Of a stretch of DNA of 64,000 bases, positions 8,654 to 18,600 are shown one piece after another; position 1 is the first letter of the stretch; the number at the start of each line of letters is the position of its first letter. Position numbers and translations under genes: made by a program. Origin of the DNA: an uncultured bacterium. Lineage in GTDB: Bacteria > Bacteroidota > Bacteroidia > Bacteroidales > Rikenellaceae. The notes beneath the pieces were generated by a model, which worked only from the letters and a program-made list of their open reading frames with translations, did not search any database and was not told the origin of the DNA. Where the stretch lies: contig CAJMNH010000006.1 in the NCBI GenBank assembly GCA_905214725.1, forward strand, positions 62,001 to 126,000. Direction: 5' to 3'.

Positions 8654-9697
8654 ATGAGACAAGTCGTATTGACCGCCCCGAAACAGATCGAATTTCGGGA
8701 GGTAGCCGCCCCCAAGGCGGAAAATCTGAAAGCCGACGAGGTGCTGCTGCACATCAGGCGCATCGGCATCTGCGGTTCGGAAATCCACTCTTATCACGGA
8801 CAACATCCCGCTACCTTCTATCCGGTGGTGCAGGGGCACGAATATTCGGCCGAGGTAGTCGCCGTGGGCAAGGACGTCCGCAAGGTTCGTCCGGGCGACC
8901 GCGTCACGGGCCGTCCGCAGATCGTCTGCGGCAAGTGTAATCCCTGCAAGCGCGGGCAGTATAATGTCTGCTCCGATCTGCGCGTCGAGGCGTTTCAGGC
9001 CGACGGCGTAGCGCAGGACTATTTTGTCATTCCCGAAGAGCGAGTCGTCGTGCTCCCCGAGGGGATGTCGCTCGATTTCGGCGCGATGGTCGAACCGACG
9101 GCCGTAGCGGCGCACGCCACCGGCAGGCCGCATGCGCTGGAAGGTAAGAACGTGGTCGTTTCGGGCGCCGGAACGATCGGTAACCTCGTCGCTCAGTTCG
9201 CCCGTGCGCGCGGCGCGAAGAAGGTGGTCATTACCGACGTGAGCGACTATCGTCTGAACAAGGCGCGCGAGTGTGGCGTCGAGTATACGTTGAACGTGGC
9301 CAAAGAGCCGCTCGACGGCAAGCTCGCCGAGCTGTTCGGCGACGAGGGCTATCAGGTGGCTTTCGAGTGCGCCGGCGTCGAGTCGTCGGTGCGTTCGCTG
9401 ATGGCGACCGTCGAGAAGGGCGGCGACGTGATCATCGTGGGCGTACATGCCAAAGACCCTGCCGTGAGCATGTTCCATCTGGGCGAGCACGAGCTGAACC
9501 TGATCGGTTCGATGATGTACCGCCACGAGGATTATCTGAAGGCCGTCGAGGAGATCTCGAAAGGAACGATTCGCCTCGAACCGCTCGTCTCGAACCGCTT
9601 CCCGCTGGAGAAATACAAGGAGGCCTACGAATTTATCGACGCCAACCGCGAGACCTGCATGAAGGTCCTGATCGATCTGGAAGATGGGAAAGCCTAA
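8654..9697 (+). CDS. Zinc-dependent polyol (sorbitol-like) dehydrogenase
   Basis: A 347-residue medium-chain zinc alcohol dehydrogenase that probably oxidises a polyol or sugar acid to a keto sugar with NAD(P)+. Catalytic zinc residues are visible in GICGSEIHSYHG and the following QGHE. The structural zinc loop is CGKCNPCKRGQYNVC. The nucleotide-binding motif VSGAGTIGNLVAQ lies near residue 169. The gene starts 12 bases after the symporter and overlaps the kinase gene by 14 bases, so translation is coupled. With a fructokinase-like enzyme next door, sorbitol or mannitol to fructose is the simplest reading, but L-idonate, gulonate or threonine-type activity is not excluded. Confidence 0.82.
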   Translation: MRQVVLTAPKQIEFREVAAPKAENLKADEVLLHIRRIGICGSEIHSYHGQHPATFYPVVQGHEYSAEVVAVGKDVRKVRPGDRVTGRPQIVCGKCNPCKRGQYNVCSDLRVEAFQADGVAQDYFVIPEERVVVLPEGMSLDFGAMVEPTAVAAHATGRPHALEGKNVVVSGAGTIGNLVAQFARARGAKKVVITDVSDYRLNKARECGVEYTLNVAKEPLDGKLAELFGDEGYQVAFECAGVESSVRSLMATVEKGGDVIIVGVHAKDPAVSMFHLGEHELNLIGSMMYRHEDYLKAVEEISKGTIRLEPLVSNRFPLEKYKEAYEFIDANRETCMKVLIDLEDGKA

Positions 9698-10553
9698 GAT
9701 CGTCGGCGTCGGAGAGTTGCTGTGGGACGTGCTGCCGGCCGGTAAACGGCTCGGCGGCGCACCTGTCAATTTCGCTTTTTATGCGCAGGAGCAGGGGGCC
9801 GAGGCGTGCATCGTGAGCGCCGTGGGCGCCGATGCGTCGGGCGACGAACTGCTCGGCGGCATCGCCGCGCTGGGGCTCGACGTGCGGGCCGTACAGCGCA
9901 ATGCCCATCCCACGAGCACGGTCGAGGTGACGCTCGACGACGCAGGCGTGCCGACCTATTGCATCCGCGAACAGGTGGCGTGGGATTATATCGAACGCGC
10001 GCCGGAGGCCGTCGCCGCCGTGGCCGACGCCGATGTCGTCTGCTGGGGTTCGCTGGCGCAGCGCAACGCCGTTTCGCGGCGCAGCATCCTCGGAATCGTC
10101 GACGCCGCGCCGCAGCGGTGCTTGCGGCTGTTCGACATCAACCTGCGCTTGGACTATTACGACGAACGGATCGTCCGCGATTCGCTCGAACGGGCCGATG
10201 TTCTGAAACTCAACGAAGACGAACTGCCCGTCGTGGCGCGCTTTTTCGGGCTGGAGGGGAGCGCTGAGCGGCTGATCGAACAGCTTGTCGAACGTTTCTC
10301 GCTGCGCTACGTCGTCTTTACCGAGGGGAGTCGCGGGAGCCGTGTGACGGCTGCCGACGGCCGCACGTCCTACCTCGCCACGCCGCGCGTCGAGGTGGCC
10401 GACACGGTCGGCGCCGGCGACGCTTTCACCGCCACCTTTGCCGCTTCGCTGTTGCAGGGCCTTCCGATGGAGGAGTGCCACCGTCGGGCGGTCGAAGTCG
10501 CCGCCTTCGTCTGTACGCAGCACGGGGCTATCACACCGTTACTTCAATTTTAA
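9684..10553 (+). CDS. PfkB-family carbohydrate kinase (fructokinase-like)
   Basis: A 289-residue cytoplasmic sugar kinase of the ribokinase/PfkB family. The N-terminal GELLWDVLPAGKRLGGAPVN and the C-terminal anion-hole and catalytic-base signature DTVGAGDAFTATFAASLLQG are both intact. The N-terminal segment resembles Bacteroides fructokinase-like enzymes. It probably phosphorylates the keto sugar made by the upstream dehydrogenase, for example fructose to fructose 6-phosphate. The ATG lies inside the dehydrogenase gene, a typical coupled arrangement. Confidence 0.85.
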   Translation: MGKPKIVGVGELLWDVLPAGKRLGGAPVNFAFYAQEQGAEACIVSAVGADASGDELLGGIAALGLDVRAVQRNAHPTSTVEVTLDDAGVPTYCIREQVAWDYIERAPEAVAAVADADVVCWGSLAQRNAVSRRSILGIVDAAPQRCLRLFDINLRLDYYDERIVRDSLERADVLKLNEDELPVVARFFGLEGSAERLIEQLVERFSLRYVVFTEGSRGSRVTAADGRTSYLATPRVEVADTVGAGDAFTATFAASLLQGLPMEECHRRAVEVAAFVCTQHGAITPLLQF

Positions 10554-10565
10554 TCCATTGTCCAT

Positions 10566-11891
10566 ATGAACCTGTTCCCGATCGCAAAACGACTTTTTCT
10601 GACCCTTCTCGGCGCGTTTGTCGCCGTCTCGGCCGCTTCGCAAAGCGCTTACGACGAGATTGCGGCCGATCCCTACAAGGCCGGCGGCGTCTATTACATG
10701 TACCGCTTCGACCCCAGACGGCAGACTCCCGCACCGAAGGGGTATGAACCTTTCCATATCAGCCATTACGGACGTCACGGCGCACGGTATATCCTGCGTA
10801 ACGATCAGTACGACAACGTGGCCGAAGTACTCGACCGCGCCTATGCCGACGGCAAGCTCACGTCGGCCGGAATCGATGCGCGCAATCGTTTTCGTGCAAT
10901 CTATCCGCAGTTGAAGGATCGCGCCGGCGATCTTTCGTCCGAAGGGCAGAAACAGCATAAGCTGCTGGCTAAGCGCATGTACCGCAATTTCCCCGAAATC
11001 TTCCGCAGCCGACCGCGTATCGAGGCGGTTTCGACGGTCGTGAACCGTTGTGTAATGAGCATGGCGGCTTTCAGCGAGGGGCTGAAGGAGGAGGATCCGT
11101 CGCTGGAAATCCGCAGGGATGTCGGTGAAATCTACATGTCCTACCTCAATCCCTACACCTACTCGAATCCCGATCTGACGGAAGAGGATTATATCTTCAA
11201 AACGCCGCAGGCGCCGTGGCGCAAGGAGTGGCGCCGCTTCTGCGAGCAGCGGATCGATACGACGGCGTTTCTGGAGCGCATCTTCACCGACGCCGGCTAC
11301 CCGCACACGATCTGCGATCCGCTCACGTTCGAGCAGAATCTCTACTATGTCGCCGTGCACATGCCTTGTACGGGAATCGACGAATCGTTCATGGAGTTGT
11401 TTCCCATCGACGAACTTTGCCGCCTGTGGGAGTGCGACAACTATATCTACTACATTGAAAAAGGCCCCGATCCGCGTTCGAAAGGGCATATGACGGCCAT
11501 CCCGCGGCCGATGCTGCGCGAGATTCTCGAAGCGGCCGAGACGGCGGTGGCCGCCGGCCGGCCGAGCGTACGGCTGCGTTTCGGCCATGACGGCTGCATT
11601 ATGGGGTTCCTCAATCTGCTGCGTGTGGGCGATTGGGCGAAGGTCGTCGACGATCCGTTGCAGATCAAGGATGTGTGGCAGAGCTGGAATATCCCGATGG
11701 CCTCCAACCTGCAATTCGTCTTTTACAAGAGCCGCAAGAACGCGGACGTACTCTTCAAGATGCTGTTCAACGAGGAGGAGGTCGAACTTCCGCTTCCCGA
11801 CGATCTGGCGCCTTATTACCGTTGGGAGGATTTCAAGAATTACGGCTATCGCGTGATCGAAGAGGCCGGAGCTAATATGAAAGAGCTATGA
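10566..11891 (+). CDS. Secreted histidine acid phosphatase (Minpp/phytase-like)
   Basis: A 441-residue exported phosphatase of the histidine acid phosphatase branch. A signal peptide covers about residues 1-25 (LFLTLLGAFVAVSAASQ). The catalytic motif HYGRHGARY (near 70) supplies the phosphorylated histidine, and RFGHDGCI near 340 is the C-terminal proton-donor HD/HAE-type motif. Homologues in gut Bacteroides act on inositol polyphosphates or other phosphomonoesters, most likely in the periplasm. The gene overlaps the next one by four bases (ATGA), and the two phosphoesterases probably act on one substrate. Phytate specificity is a guess from family membership. Confidence 0.82.
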   Translation: MNLFPIAKRLFLTLLGAFVAVSAASQSAYDEIAADPYKAGGVYYMYRFDPRRQTPAPKGYEPFHISHYGRHGARYILRNDQYDNVAEVLDRAYADGKLTSAGIDARNRFRAIYPQLKDRAGDLSSEGQKQHKLLAKRMYRNFPEIFRSRPRIEAVSTVVNRCVMSMAAFSEGLKEEDPSLEIRRDVGEIYMSYLNPYTYSNPDLTEEDYIFKTPQAPWRKEWRRFCEQRIDTTAFLERIFTDAGYPHTICDPLTFEQNLYYVAVHMPCTGIDESFMELFPIDELCRLWECDNYIYYIEKGPDPRSKGHMTAIPRPMLREILEAAETAVAAGRPSVRLRFGHDGCIMGFLNLLRVGDWAKVVDDPLQIKDVWQSWNIPMASNLQFVFYKSRKNADVLFKMLFNEEEVELPLPDDLAPYYRWEDFKNYGYRVIEEAGANMKEL

Positions 11892-13540
11892 TACGATTGG
11901 GAAAAAGATCGCTTTTGACGGCGATCGCCGCGCTCCTTGTCTGTTTCGGGGCGATGGCGCAGGGGAAAACGGCGACGCTGACGGGCGTTGTTTACGGCGA
12001 CGGGAGACCCTTGCAGGGCGTTTCGGTTTCGGACGGCGTGCAGATCGCCACGACCGACGCCGAGGGCGTTTACCGCATCGAATCCGACAAATCGGCCGGC
12101 TTCGTCTTCGTCATCACCCCGTCGAACTATGTAGCGGCCGAATCCGACGGCATCCAGCCGCTCTTTTGGGCGGCGCTCGACACTGAGAGCGACCGCGACG
12201 AACGACACGATTTCCGGCTCAACGGGGCCGACCAGTCGCGTTATACGATTCTCTTCCTGACCGATCTCCATCTGACGAACTCCTCCGAGAAGCACGACCT
12301 CGACCACTACCGGCGGCTCGCATTGCCGGCCATCGCCGACGAGGCGGCCAAAGCCGCTGCGCTGGGACCGGTCTATTCGCTCAATCTGGGCGATCTGTCG
12401 CACGATCTTTTCTGGTATGAGTGCGGCTTCGATGTCGCTGCGGCGAAACGGTTCCTCGAAAAGACCGGTTATCCTACGCTCATGTACAGCATTCCGGGCA
12501 ATCACGACAACGACGGGGCTACTCCGGCCTCTCCCGAGGTCGACCGACGTGCCGAGCACCTCTACCGCCGCACGTTCGGCCCGACTTACTACGCGATGAA
12601 CATCGGCGACGTGCACTGGATCATGATGGACAACATCCTCTATAAGAATACGGCCGGCAAGGGGAAGAAGAATACCGGCATCGTGGGCGCGCGCGATTAC
12701 GACAAGGGGTTCACTCCGCAGCAGATGGAGTGGCTGCGCCGCGATCTTCAGACGGTCGACCCGTCGCGGACGGTTTGTCTCTGCACCCATTGTCCGATCT
12801 TCTTCGACCGCGATCGCTGGACACTTCTTTCGGATCCCGCTCAGATCGATTCGCTCGACGCCTGCTTCGCGAAGTTCGGCAAGGTGCTGCTCTTCTCGGG
12901 CCATGCGCACCGTACGCTTTTCTCGCGAAATGAAAGGTATCCGCGCTTCGACCAGTATGTTCTGCCCGCCACTTCGGGGGATATGTGGGTTGCGAACGAC
13001 GATTTTCAGGCGCTCTGTCCCGACGGCAGCGATGCGGGGTTCGTGGTGGCGAGCGTCGACGGCGGCACGTTGCGTTACAGCTACCGTACCGAAGCTTATG
13101 GCCGCAAAGTGCTGCGCGCCTACGACATGAACGGCGTGGGCGAATTTTATCGGGCGAACGACCTGATTCGTTTGCAGCAGCGGCTCTATCCCGAGCGCGT
13201 CGATTACGGCCGTTCGGAGTATGCGGACTGCGTTTATGTCAATTATTGGGCCTATCTGCCGGGACAGCGCGTCGAGATGTATGAGAACGGCCGGCCGCTC
13301 GAAGTCGCTCGGGTCGAAGACGAGGATCCGCTCTACAATATCAGCCATTATCTGCCCGCACTTGCGGAGAACCCCGTCTATAAGAAAGGCGACGCCAAAG
13401 TTGTCAGCCATCATATGTTCGCGGCTAAGGCGCGGACGGCGACGGCTCCCGTCGAAATACGGATTACGGATGCCGACGGGCGGGTTCTCCACAGGGAAAC
13501 GCTCGAACGACCGAAAAAATTCGATAAAGAGATGCGTTAG
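11888..13540 (+). CDS. Calcineurin-like phosphoesterase (MetallophosN/C type)
   Basis: A 550-residue exported metallophosphoesterase. A signal peptide ends at AMAQ (about residue 25), followed by a beta-sandwich MetallophosN-type domain (GVVYGDGRPLQGVSVSDG), the dinuclear-metal catalytic domain and a C-terminal beta domain. Metal-binding motifs are all present: TDLHLTN, LGDLSHD, GNHDND, CTHCP and GHAHRT. The family cleaves phosphomonoesters or phosphodiesters of unidentified extracytoplasmic substrates. It ends the operon: a terminator hairpin follows at 13567. It is one of three such paralogues here (others at 20581 and 51713), differing in membrane anchoring and accessory domains. Confidence 0.85.
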   Translation: MIRLGKRSLLTAIAALLVCFGAMAQGKTATLTGVVYGDGRPLQGVSVSDGVQIATTDAEGVYRIESDKSAGFVFVITPSNYVAAESDGIQPLFWAALDTESDRDERHDFRLNGADQSRYTILFLTDLHLTNSSEKHDLDHYRRLALPAIADEAAKAAALGPVYSLNLGDLSHDLFWYECGFDVAAAKRFLEKTGYPTLMYSIPGNHDNDGATPASPEVDRRAEHLYRRTFGPTYYAMNIGDVHWIMMDNILYKNTAGKGKKNTGIVGARDYDKGFTPQQMEWLRRDLQTVDPSRTVCLCTHCPIFFDRDRWTLLSDPAQIDSLDACFAKFGKVLLFSGHAHRTLFSRNERYPRFDQYVLPATSGDMWVANDDFQALCPDGSDAGFVVASVDGGTLRYSYRTEAYGRKVLRAYDMNGVGEFYRANDLIRLQQRLYPERVDYGRSEYADCVYVNYWAYLPGQRVEMYENGRPLEVARVEDEDPLYNISHYLPALAENPVYKKGDAKVVSHHMFAAKARTATAPVEIRITDADGRVLHRETLERPKKFDKEMR

Positions 13541-13566
13541 CTTCGTTTCCGCGGTTTGTCTGAAAT

Positions 13567-13604
13567 CCCTTGAAGGTGCGGAAACGAACTTTCAGGGGAT
13601 TTTT
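13567..13604 (+). terminator. Rho-independent terminator of the fusion operon
   Basis: An 11-bp stem (13567-13577 with 13588-13598, two G-U pairs) is followed by a T run at 13600-13604, 27 bases after the phosphoesterase stop codon. Confidence 0.75.
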
Positions 13605-13618
13605 AGTGTCCGGCTTAT

Positions 13619-13640
13619 TAAAACGTTATATATACATTTG
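13619..13640 (+). promoter_or_regulatory. Module A promoter with LacI-type operator
   Basis: TAAAACGTTATA (13619-13630), one mismatch from the palindrome TAAAACGTTTTA, is followed two bases later by TACATTTG (13633-13640), a perfect TAnnTTTG -7 element. The operator sits just upstream of the -7 box, the same geometry as at 2173-2192, which supports a common regulator. No clear TTTG -33 box is visible. Confidence 0.6.
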
Positions 13641-13688
13641 TATTTCCGTTGAATAAAATTAAATTTATTTAATTAAAGATCTTTTTGT

Positions 13689-13700
13689 TAAAACGTTTTA
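13689..13700 (+). promoter_or_regulatory. Perfect LacI-type operator before module A
   Basis: TAAAACGTTTTA, identical over 12 bp to the site at 2173-2184. Its centre is 70 bp downstream of the imperfect site at 13619, and it lies in the leader of the lipoprotein gene at 13768. It could act as a roadblock or a looping partner. It implies module A is controlled with the fusion operon, probably by the LacI-FAD fusion (inference). Confidence 0.65.
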
Positions 13701-13767
13701 TATTTCCATCTTTTTACATACCTTTATATCATCCACCAAATTACATTACTAACCAAACACTTATCGT

Positions 13768-15582
13768 ATGATCCGAAACTTACTTCCATGGATGGCGATG
13801 TGCCTGTTTACGGCATTCGCCGTGTCGTCGTGCGAAAGCGACGATGTCGACTACGGACCCATTTCGGCGGCCATTTCGATCGACGTGGACGAGGTCACAC
13901 CGAGTTCTGCGACGATCACGTTGTCGACGGAGCAGAAACAGGTGGCCTCTTACAAGGTCGTCAAACCGACGCCGATTTCCGAGTTCGAGTATGCCGGCTA
14001 CGACGCCATCGACCGTCTGGCCTTCATCGAGGAGCGCGGCGCGGCTGCCGAAGCCCCTTATCAAGAGACGTTGGGCAATCTCGCGCCCAAGGTAGAGTAC
14101 TCTTTTGCGGTGGTCGGCCTCGATGCCACCGGTCAAATCATTACGGCGCCGACATTCGCACGCTTTACGACCGCGTACGCCTCGTCGCTGGTCGAAGCCC
14201 GCTTCGAGGCGAATCCCGATGCGACCTACACCTTCACGGGTAAGATCACGCCGAACGGGTATACGGTCTCCTATCGTTACATTTTCGACAGCGACCACAA
14301 CGACGCCACTGAAGCCGAGCTCAAGACGCTGCTCGAAGCCGGCGGCAGCGGTGTGAAGACCGATCGGGGCGTCAAAGAACTCGAACTCACCAAATCCGAC
14401 AAGGCGGGTGTCACGCTGGCCGTTCTCTCCTACGACGATGCGGGCCGCCCGGGTGAATTCACCAGCACGTTCGTCTCTACCGAAGACATGGCGTCGGTGA
14501 TCGTCGACGGCAAGGAGACGCAGCTGGCGCGTCAGGCGGAGGGCGTGGATATCTTCGAGGGAAAGGTAACGGTTCCCGCCAAGTCTGAGTTTACGGTTGA
14601 GATCAACAAGGTTGTCTATGGATTCGCGCCTTACAGCGGTAACGGCGGCGTGGGCAAGGTGGAGAACCTGATGTCGGCGGCTCCGTATTACAGCAGCAGC
14701 AAGATCGCAGATTCGCGCGGGTACGAGTGCCGGAAGGCCGTAGGACGTATGCAGGAGAACGGCAATAAGTTCTGGACGAATCTCTCCGACGCCGTTCAGC
14801 TTTTCGTGCGTGTCGATCTGAGTTATGCCGATGGTACGCCGCGTTATTGGCTGGAAGTGGTCGAACCCGAAAACCCGAATCTCGTGCTCGAACAGAACTT
14901 CGATCTCTTCGTCTGGGGAGGCGACTATACGCTTTCGTCGGGCGGTAAGGGAACCGCTCCCGTTGCCGACAGTGAGTCGGCGGCCGATCTCGACGGCACG
15001 GAAGAGGGTACTAAGGAAGGCGCGACCTATACGACTCCCAAACCTGATATCTGGAGCACGGCGGACAGCGCGGCGGACGGCGATGTGATCGCAAGCGACC
15101 TTTATCTGAAAAACCGCGATATGACGGGATGGGAAGTTTGCCGCATTGCCGAACACCCGGGAATGGTGCGTCTGAACAAATCTGCGACGGGTTCTCACAA
15201 GTACAGCGGCTATCTGAAAACACCCAAACTGTCGAAACTTTCGGGTTCGTCGGTGATCACGCTCGAATTCGATATCTGTCGTTTTGCCGGCGATGGCGAC
15301 ATCTACATCACCGTCGAAGGGGCCGGAAGCTATACGGCCGGCGAGGTGAATATCGATGGCGCGGCGACGGCGACGGCTGTCAATGTTTCGGGAACCGATT
15401 TCATCGTGACCAACGACCTCTGTTCGAAACAGGCCAATACGGTGGTGAACAAACCGTGGTCGCACGTCAAACTGACGATCAGCGGCGCGACGGCCGAAAC
15501 GCAGATCAAGTTCGACGGCGTGCGAGGCAAAGACTCCGCGTCGGATCGTTGTCTGCTGGACAACATCAAAATCACGAAGTAA
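13768..15582 (+). CDS. Surface lipoprotein, probable glycan-binding protein
   Basis: A 604-residue lipoprotein: signal peptide with lipobox VSSC (cysteine near residue 22) and acidic residues right after it, as expected for surface export in Bacteroidetes. The first part looks like Ig/FN3-type beta repeats. The last 170 residues form a beta-sandwich ending in DRCLLDNIKITK, recalling carbohydrate-binding modules and the repeated module of the lipoprotein at 53668. It probably captures ligand at the cell surface for SusC1/SusD1. It lies upstream of susC, whereas such proteins usually follow susD. The true ligand is unknown. Confidence 0.65.
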   Translation: MIRNLLPWMAMCLFTAFAVSSCESDDVDYGPISAAISIDVDEVTPSSATITLSTEQKQVASYKVVKPTPISEFEYAGYDAIDRLAFIEERGAAAEAPYQETLGNLAPKVEYSFAVVGLDATGQIITAPTFARFTTAYASSLVEARFEANPDATYTFTGKITPNGYTVSYRYIFDSDHNDATEAELKTLLEAGGSGVKTDRGVKELELTKSDKAGVTLAVLSYDDAGRPGEFTSTFVSTEDMASVIVDGKETQLARQAEGVDIFEGKVTVPAKSEFTVEINKVVYGFAPYSGNGGVGKVENLMSAAPYYSSSKIADSRGYECRKAVGRMQENGNKFWTNLSDAVQLFVRVDLSYADGTPRYWLEVVEPENPNLVLEQNFDLFVWGGDYTLSSGGKGTAPVADSESAADLDGTEEGTKEGATYTTPKPDIWSTADSAADGDVIASDLYLKNRDMTGWEVCRIAEHPGMVRLNKSATGSHKYSGYLKTPKLSKLSGSSVITLEFDICRFAGDGDIYITVEGAGSYTAGEVNIDGAATATAVNVSGTDFIVTNDLCSKQANTVVNKPWSHVKLTISGATAETQIKFDGVRGKDSASDRCLLDNIKITK

Positions 15583-15609
15583 TCTTCCCCTACTAACAAC
15601 TTTTAAGCT

Positions 15610-18600
15610 ATGAATAAAATCACGCATATAATCGTTCGCAGCGTTCTCACCGTCTTGCTTGTAGTGGGGGGGGGAATTTGTACGCGCAGAAATCGCAGCT
15701 TAGCGGTACGGTAAGCGACGCGGAGAACTATCCGCTCATCGGCGCTTCGATCGTCATCGAAGGCACGCAGATCGGAACAACGACGGATGCCCAAGGCGCT
15801 TTCCGCCTTCAGGCGGCCAAAGGCCAACAACTCACCATCTCTTATTTGGGCTACAAGACGAAAAGCATCACCGTCGGCACTCAAACATTTTATGATATTA
15901 CGCTCGACAGCGACAACTCGCTTATCAACGAAGTCGTCGTCGTCGGATACGACACGCAGAAAAAGGTCAATTTGACCGGCTCGGTGGCCTCCATTTCGGC
16001 CGAAGAGTTCGCCAATCGTCCGATCGTCTCTTCCTCGACGGCGTTGCAGGGCGTTGCACCCGGCGTGACGGTTACGACCCAGAGCGGCGCGCCGGGCGAC
16101 GACGGAGGTATGATCCGCGTACGCGGTATCGGAACTTTCGGCGGTTCGAGTGCCGCGCCCCTCGTGCTGATCGACGGAGTAGAGGGCAGCCTCGATGCCG
16201 TCGAAGCCTCGCAGATCGACCGGATTTCCGTTTTGAAGGACGCCGCATCGTCGGCGATCTACGGTTCGCGTGCGGCCAACGGCGTTATCCTTGTCACGAC
16301 CAAGCGCGGTACGAAAGGACATACGTCCGTTACCTATCGCGGTTACATCGGCTGGCAGTCGCCGACCGACATTCCCGATACGGTTAACGCCGAGGAGTAC
16401 ATGACGCTCAGTCGCGAAACGTCGCTCAACGACGGCAAGGCGTCGATCTACACCGACGAATACATCGCCCGTTACCGCGAGAACAACCGCATCGATCCCG
16501 ACAACTATCCGCTCACCGACTGGCAGGATCGGATTCTCACCGGTTCGGGATTCACCCACAACCACAATCTCTCGCTGGCGGCCAGCAGCGAACGAGTGCG
16601 GGTCATGACCTCGTTCGGTTATCTGGATCAGAAGGGTATCGTCAAACGGACCGATTACGTGCGCTACAATGTGCGTAACAACATGAACATCGACTTTTCG
16701 GACAAGCTTTCGATGAAGTTCGACGTTTCGTTCGTCAACGGCGACCGCCGCCGTATTCCGCAGCAAAACACGTTGTTCAATTACATGAACACGCGCGACC
16801 CGTTGATTCTGTCGCGCTGGTCGACGGGTTACTGGGCCGGACTGTCGGGCGGCAGCACCAATGTCCTGCCGACGCTCGAAGGCGAAGGCGGCAATGTGAA
16901 GAACAACACGATCCGTCTGAACGGCGCCGTGACGCTTACCTTCAAACCCGTCAAATGGCTGACGCTCGAAGGCATGGTCGCTCCGCGCTACGTGACGACC
17001 AACAACCACACCTTCGTCAAGAAGATGAAGTTCTATTCCGACGCCTTCGGTACGGTGTCGAACAACTCGAACGTCCCGTTCAACTACCTCAACGAGTCGG
17101 CCAACCGCTCGTTCTACGGCAACTACCAGTTTACGGCTGCTTTACAACACACGTTTGCCAAGAATCACTATCTCAAACTGTTGTTGGGCGCATCGCGCGA
17201 AACCTACGACAACAAAACGCTCTCGGCGCACCGTGAGAATTTCGCTTATCCCGACTACGAGGTGATCGGCGCCGGCGCCGACGATGAGACGAAGGACAAC
17301 GGCGGCGGTCATTCACAGTGGGCGCTTCAATCCTATTTCGGTCGATTGAACTACAACTTCAAGGAGCGTTATCTTTTCGAGGCGAACGTCCGTTTCGACG
17401 GTTCGTCGCGTTTCGCCAAGGGCAACCGCTGGGGCATCTTTCCGTCGTTCTCGGGTGCATGGCGCCTGACCGAGGAGCCTTTCATGCAGGAGGTGCGCCG
17501 GACGCTGAGCGAGTTCAAGCTTCGTGCTTCGTACGGCCAGCTCGGTAACCAGAATATCGGATCGTCCTACTATCCCACCATTCAGGATCTGGCGGTGGGT
17601 TCGATCTCCGTGAACGATGTGATTACGCCGCTGGTGACGCTCAATACGCTGGCCAATCCCGACATCACGTGGGAGACGTCGGAAATGTATGACGTGGGTA
17701 TCGACGCCACGCTTTTCAACAAGCTGAGCATCACGGCCGACTGGTATTACAAGAAAACCTACGATATCCTGATGAAACTCGACATCTCGCCGGCGATCGG
17801 TTTGGGCGCTCCCTACCAGAATGCCGGAACGGTTCGCAACGTGGGCTGGGAGGTGGCCGTCGGTTACCACAACAAGTGGCGCGACTTCTCGTTCGGCATC
17901 GATGCCAATCTGTCGGACGTGGTCAACAAGATCATCGACATGAAGGGCACTACGGGCGGCAGCGGCGCGATCCGCAATCAGGAGGGTTCGGCCATCAACT
18001 CGATCTACGGCTTCAAATCCATCGGCATGGCGCGCACGCAGGAGGAGGCCGACTGGGTCAATGAAAATTGTCCGCAGTTCGGCGCCAAGATCAAGCCGGG
18101 CGACCTGATCTACGCCGACGTCTACGAGGACGGCAAGATCGACGACAACGACATGACGATCATCGGGAGCACGGTTCCCCGCTATACCTACGGCGTGAAT
18201 TTGAGTTTCGGATGGAAGGGCTTGAACCTGAGCGCCTTCTTCCAGGGAGTCGGCAAGGTGGACGGTTACCTCAGCTCTTACTACGTGCAGCCGTGCCAGC
18301 AGGGAGGAACGTTCCGCAAGGAGCATCTCGACCGTTGGAACGAGACGAATCCCAACGGCAAGTATCCCCGTCTGACGATGACCGACGCCAACAACTGGAA
18401 ACAGTCGTCATTCTGGATGCGCAACGCCGCCTACTGCCGTCTGAAGAACATTCAGCTCAGCTACACGCTTCCCAAACACTGGCTGAAGAAGCTGCGCATG
18501 AAGTCGGCGATGATCTTCGTCAATGCACAGAACCTCTTTACCATCACCGACTTCTATCAGGGCTTCGACCCTGAAGTCGCCTACTCGGGATCGGGTGACG

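Noticed and set aside
7055..9769. 904-codon minus-strand frame opposite the symporter and dehydrogenase genes
   Set aside because: Shadow of two well-supported plus-strand genes; low-complexity composition and no recognisable motif.
13541..13767. Invertible promoter of the classic Bacteroides type before module A
   Set aside because: No pair of long inverted repeats flanking the promoter, and no nearby invertase gene; the short palindromes fit LacI-type operators better.
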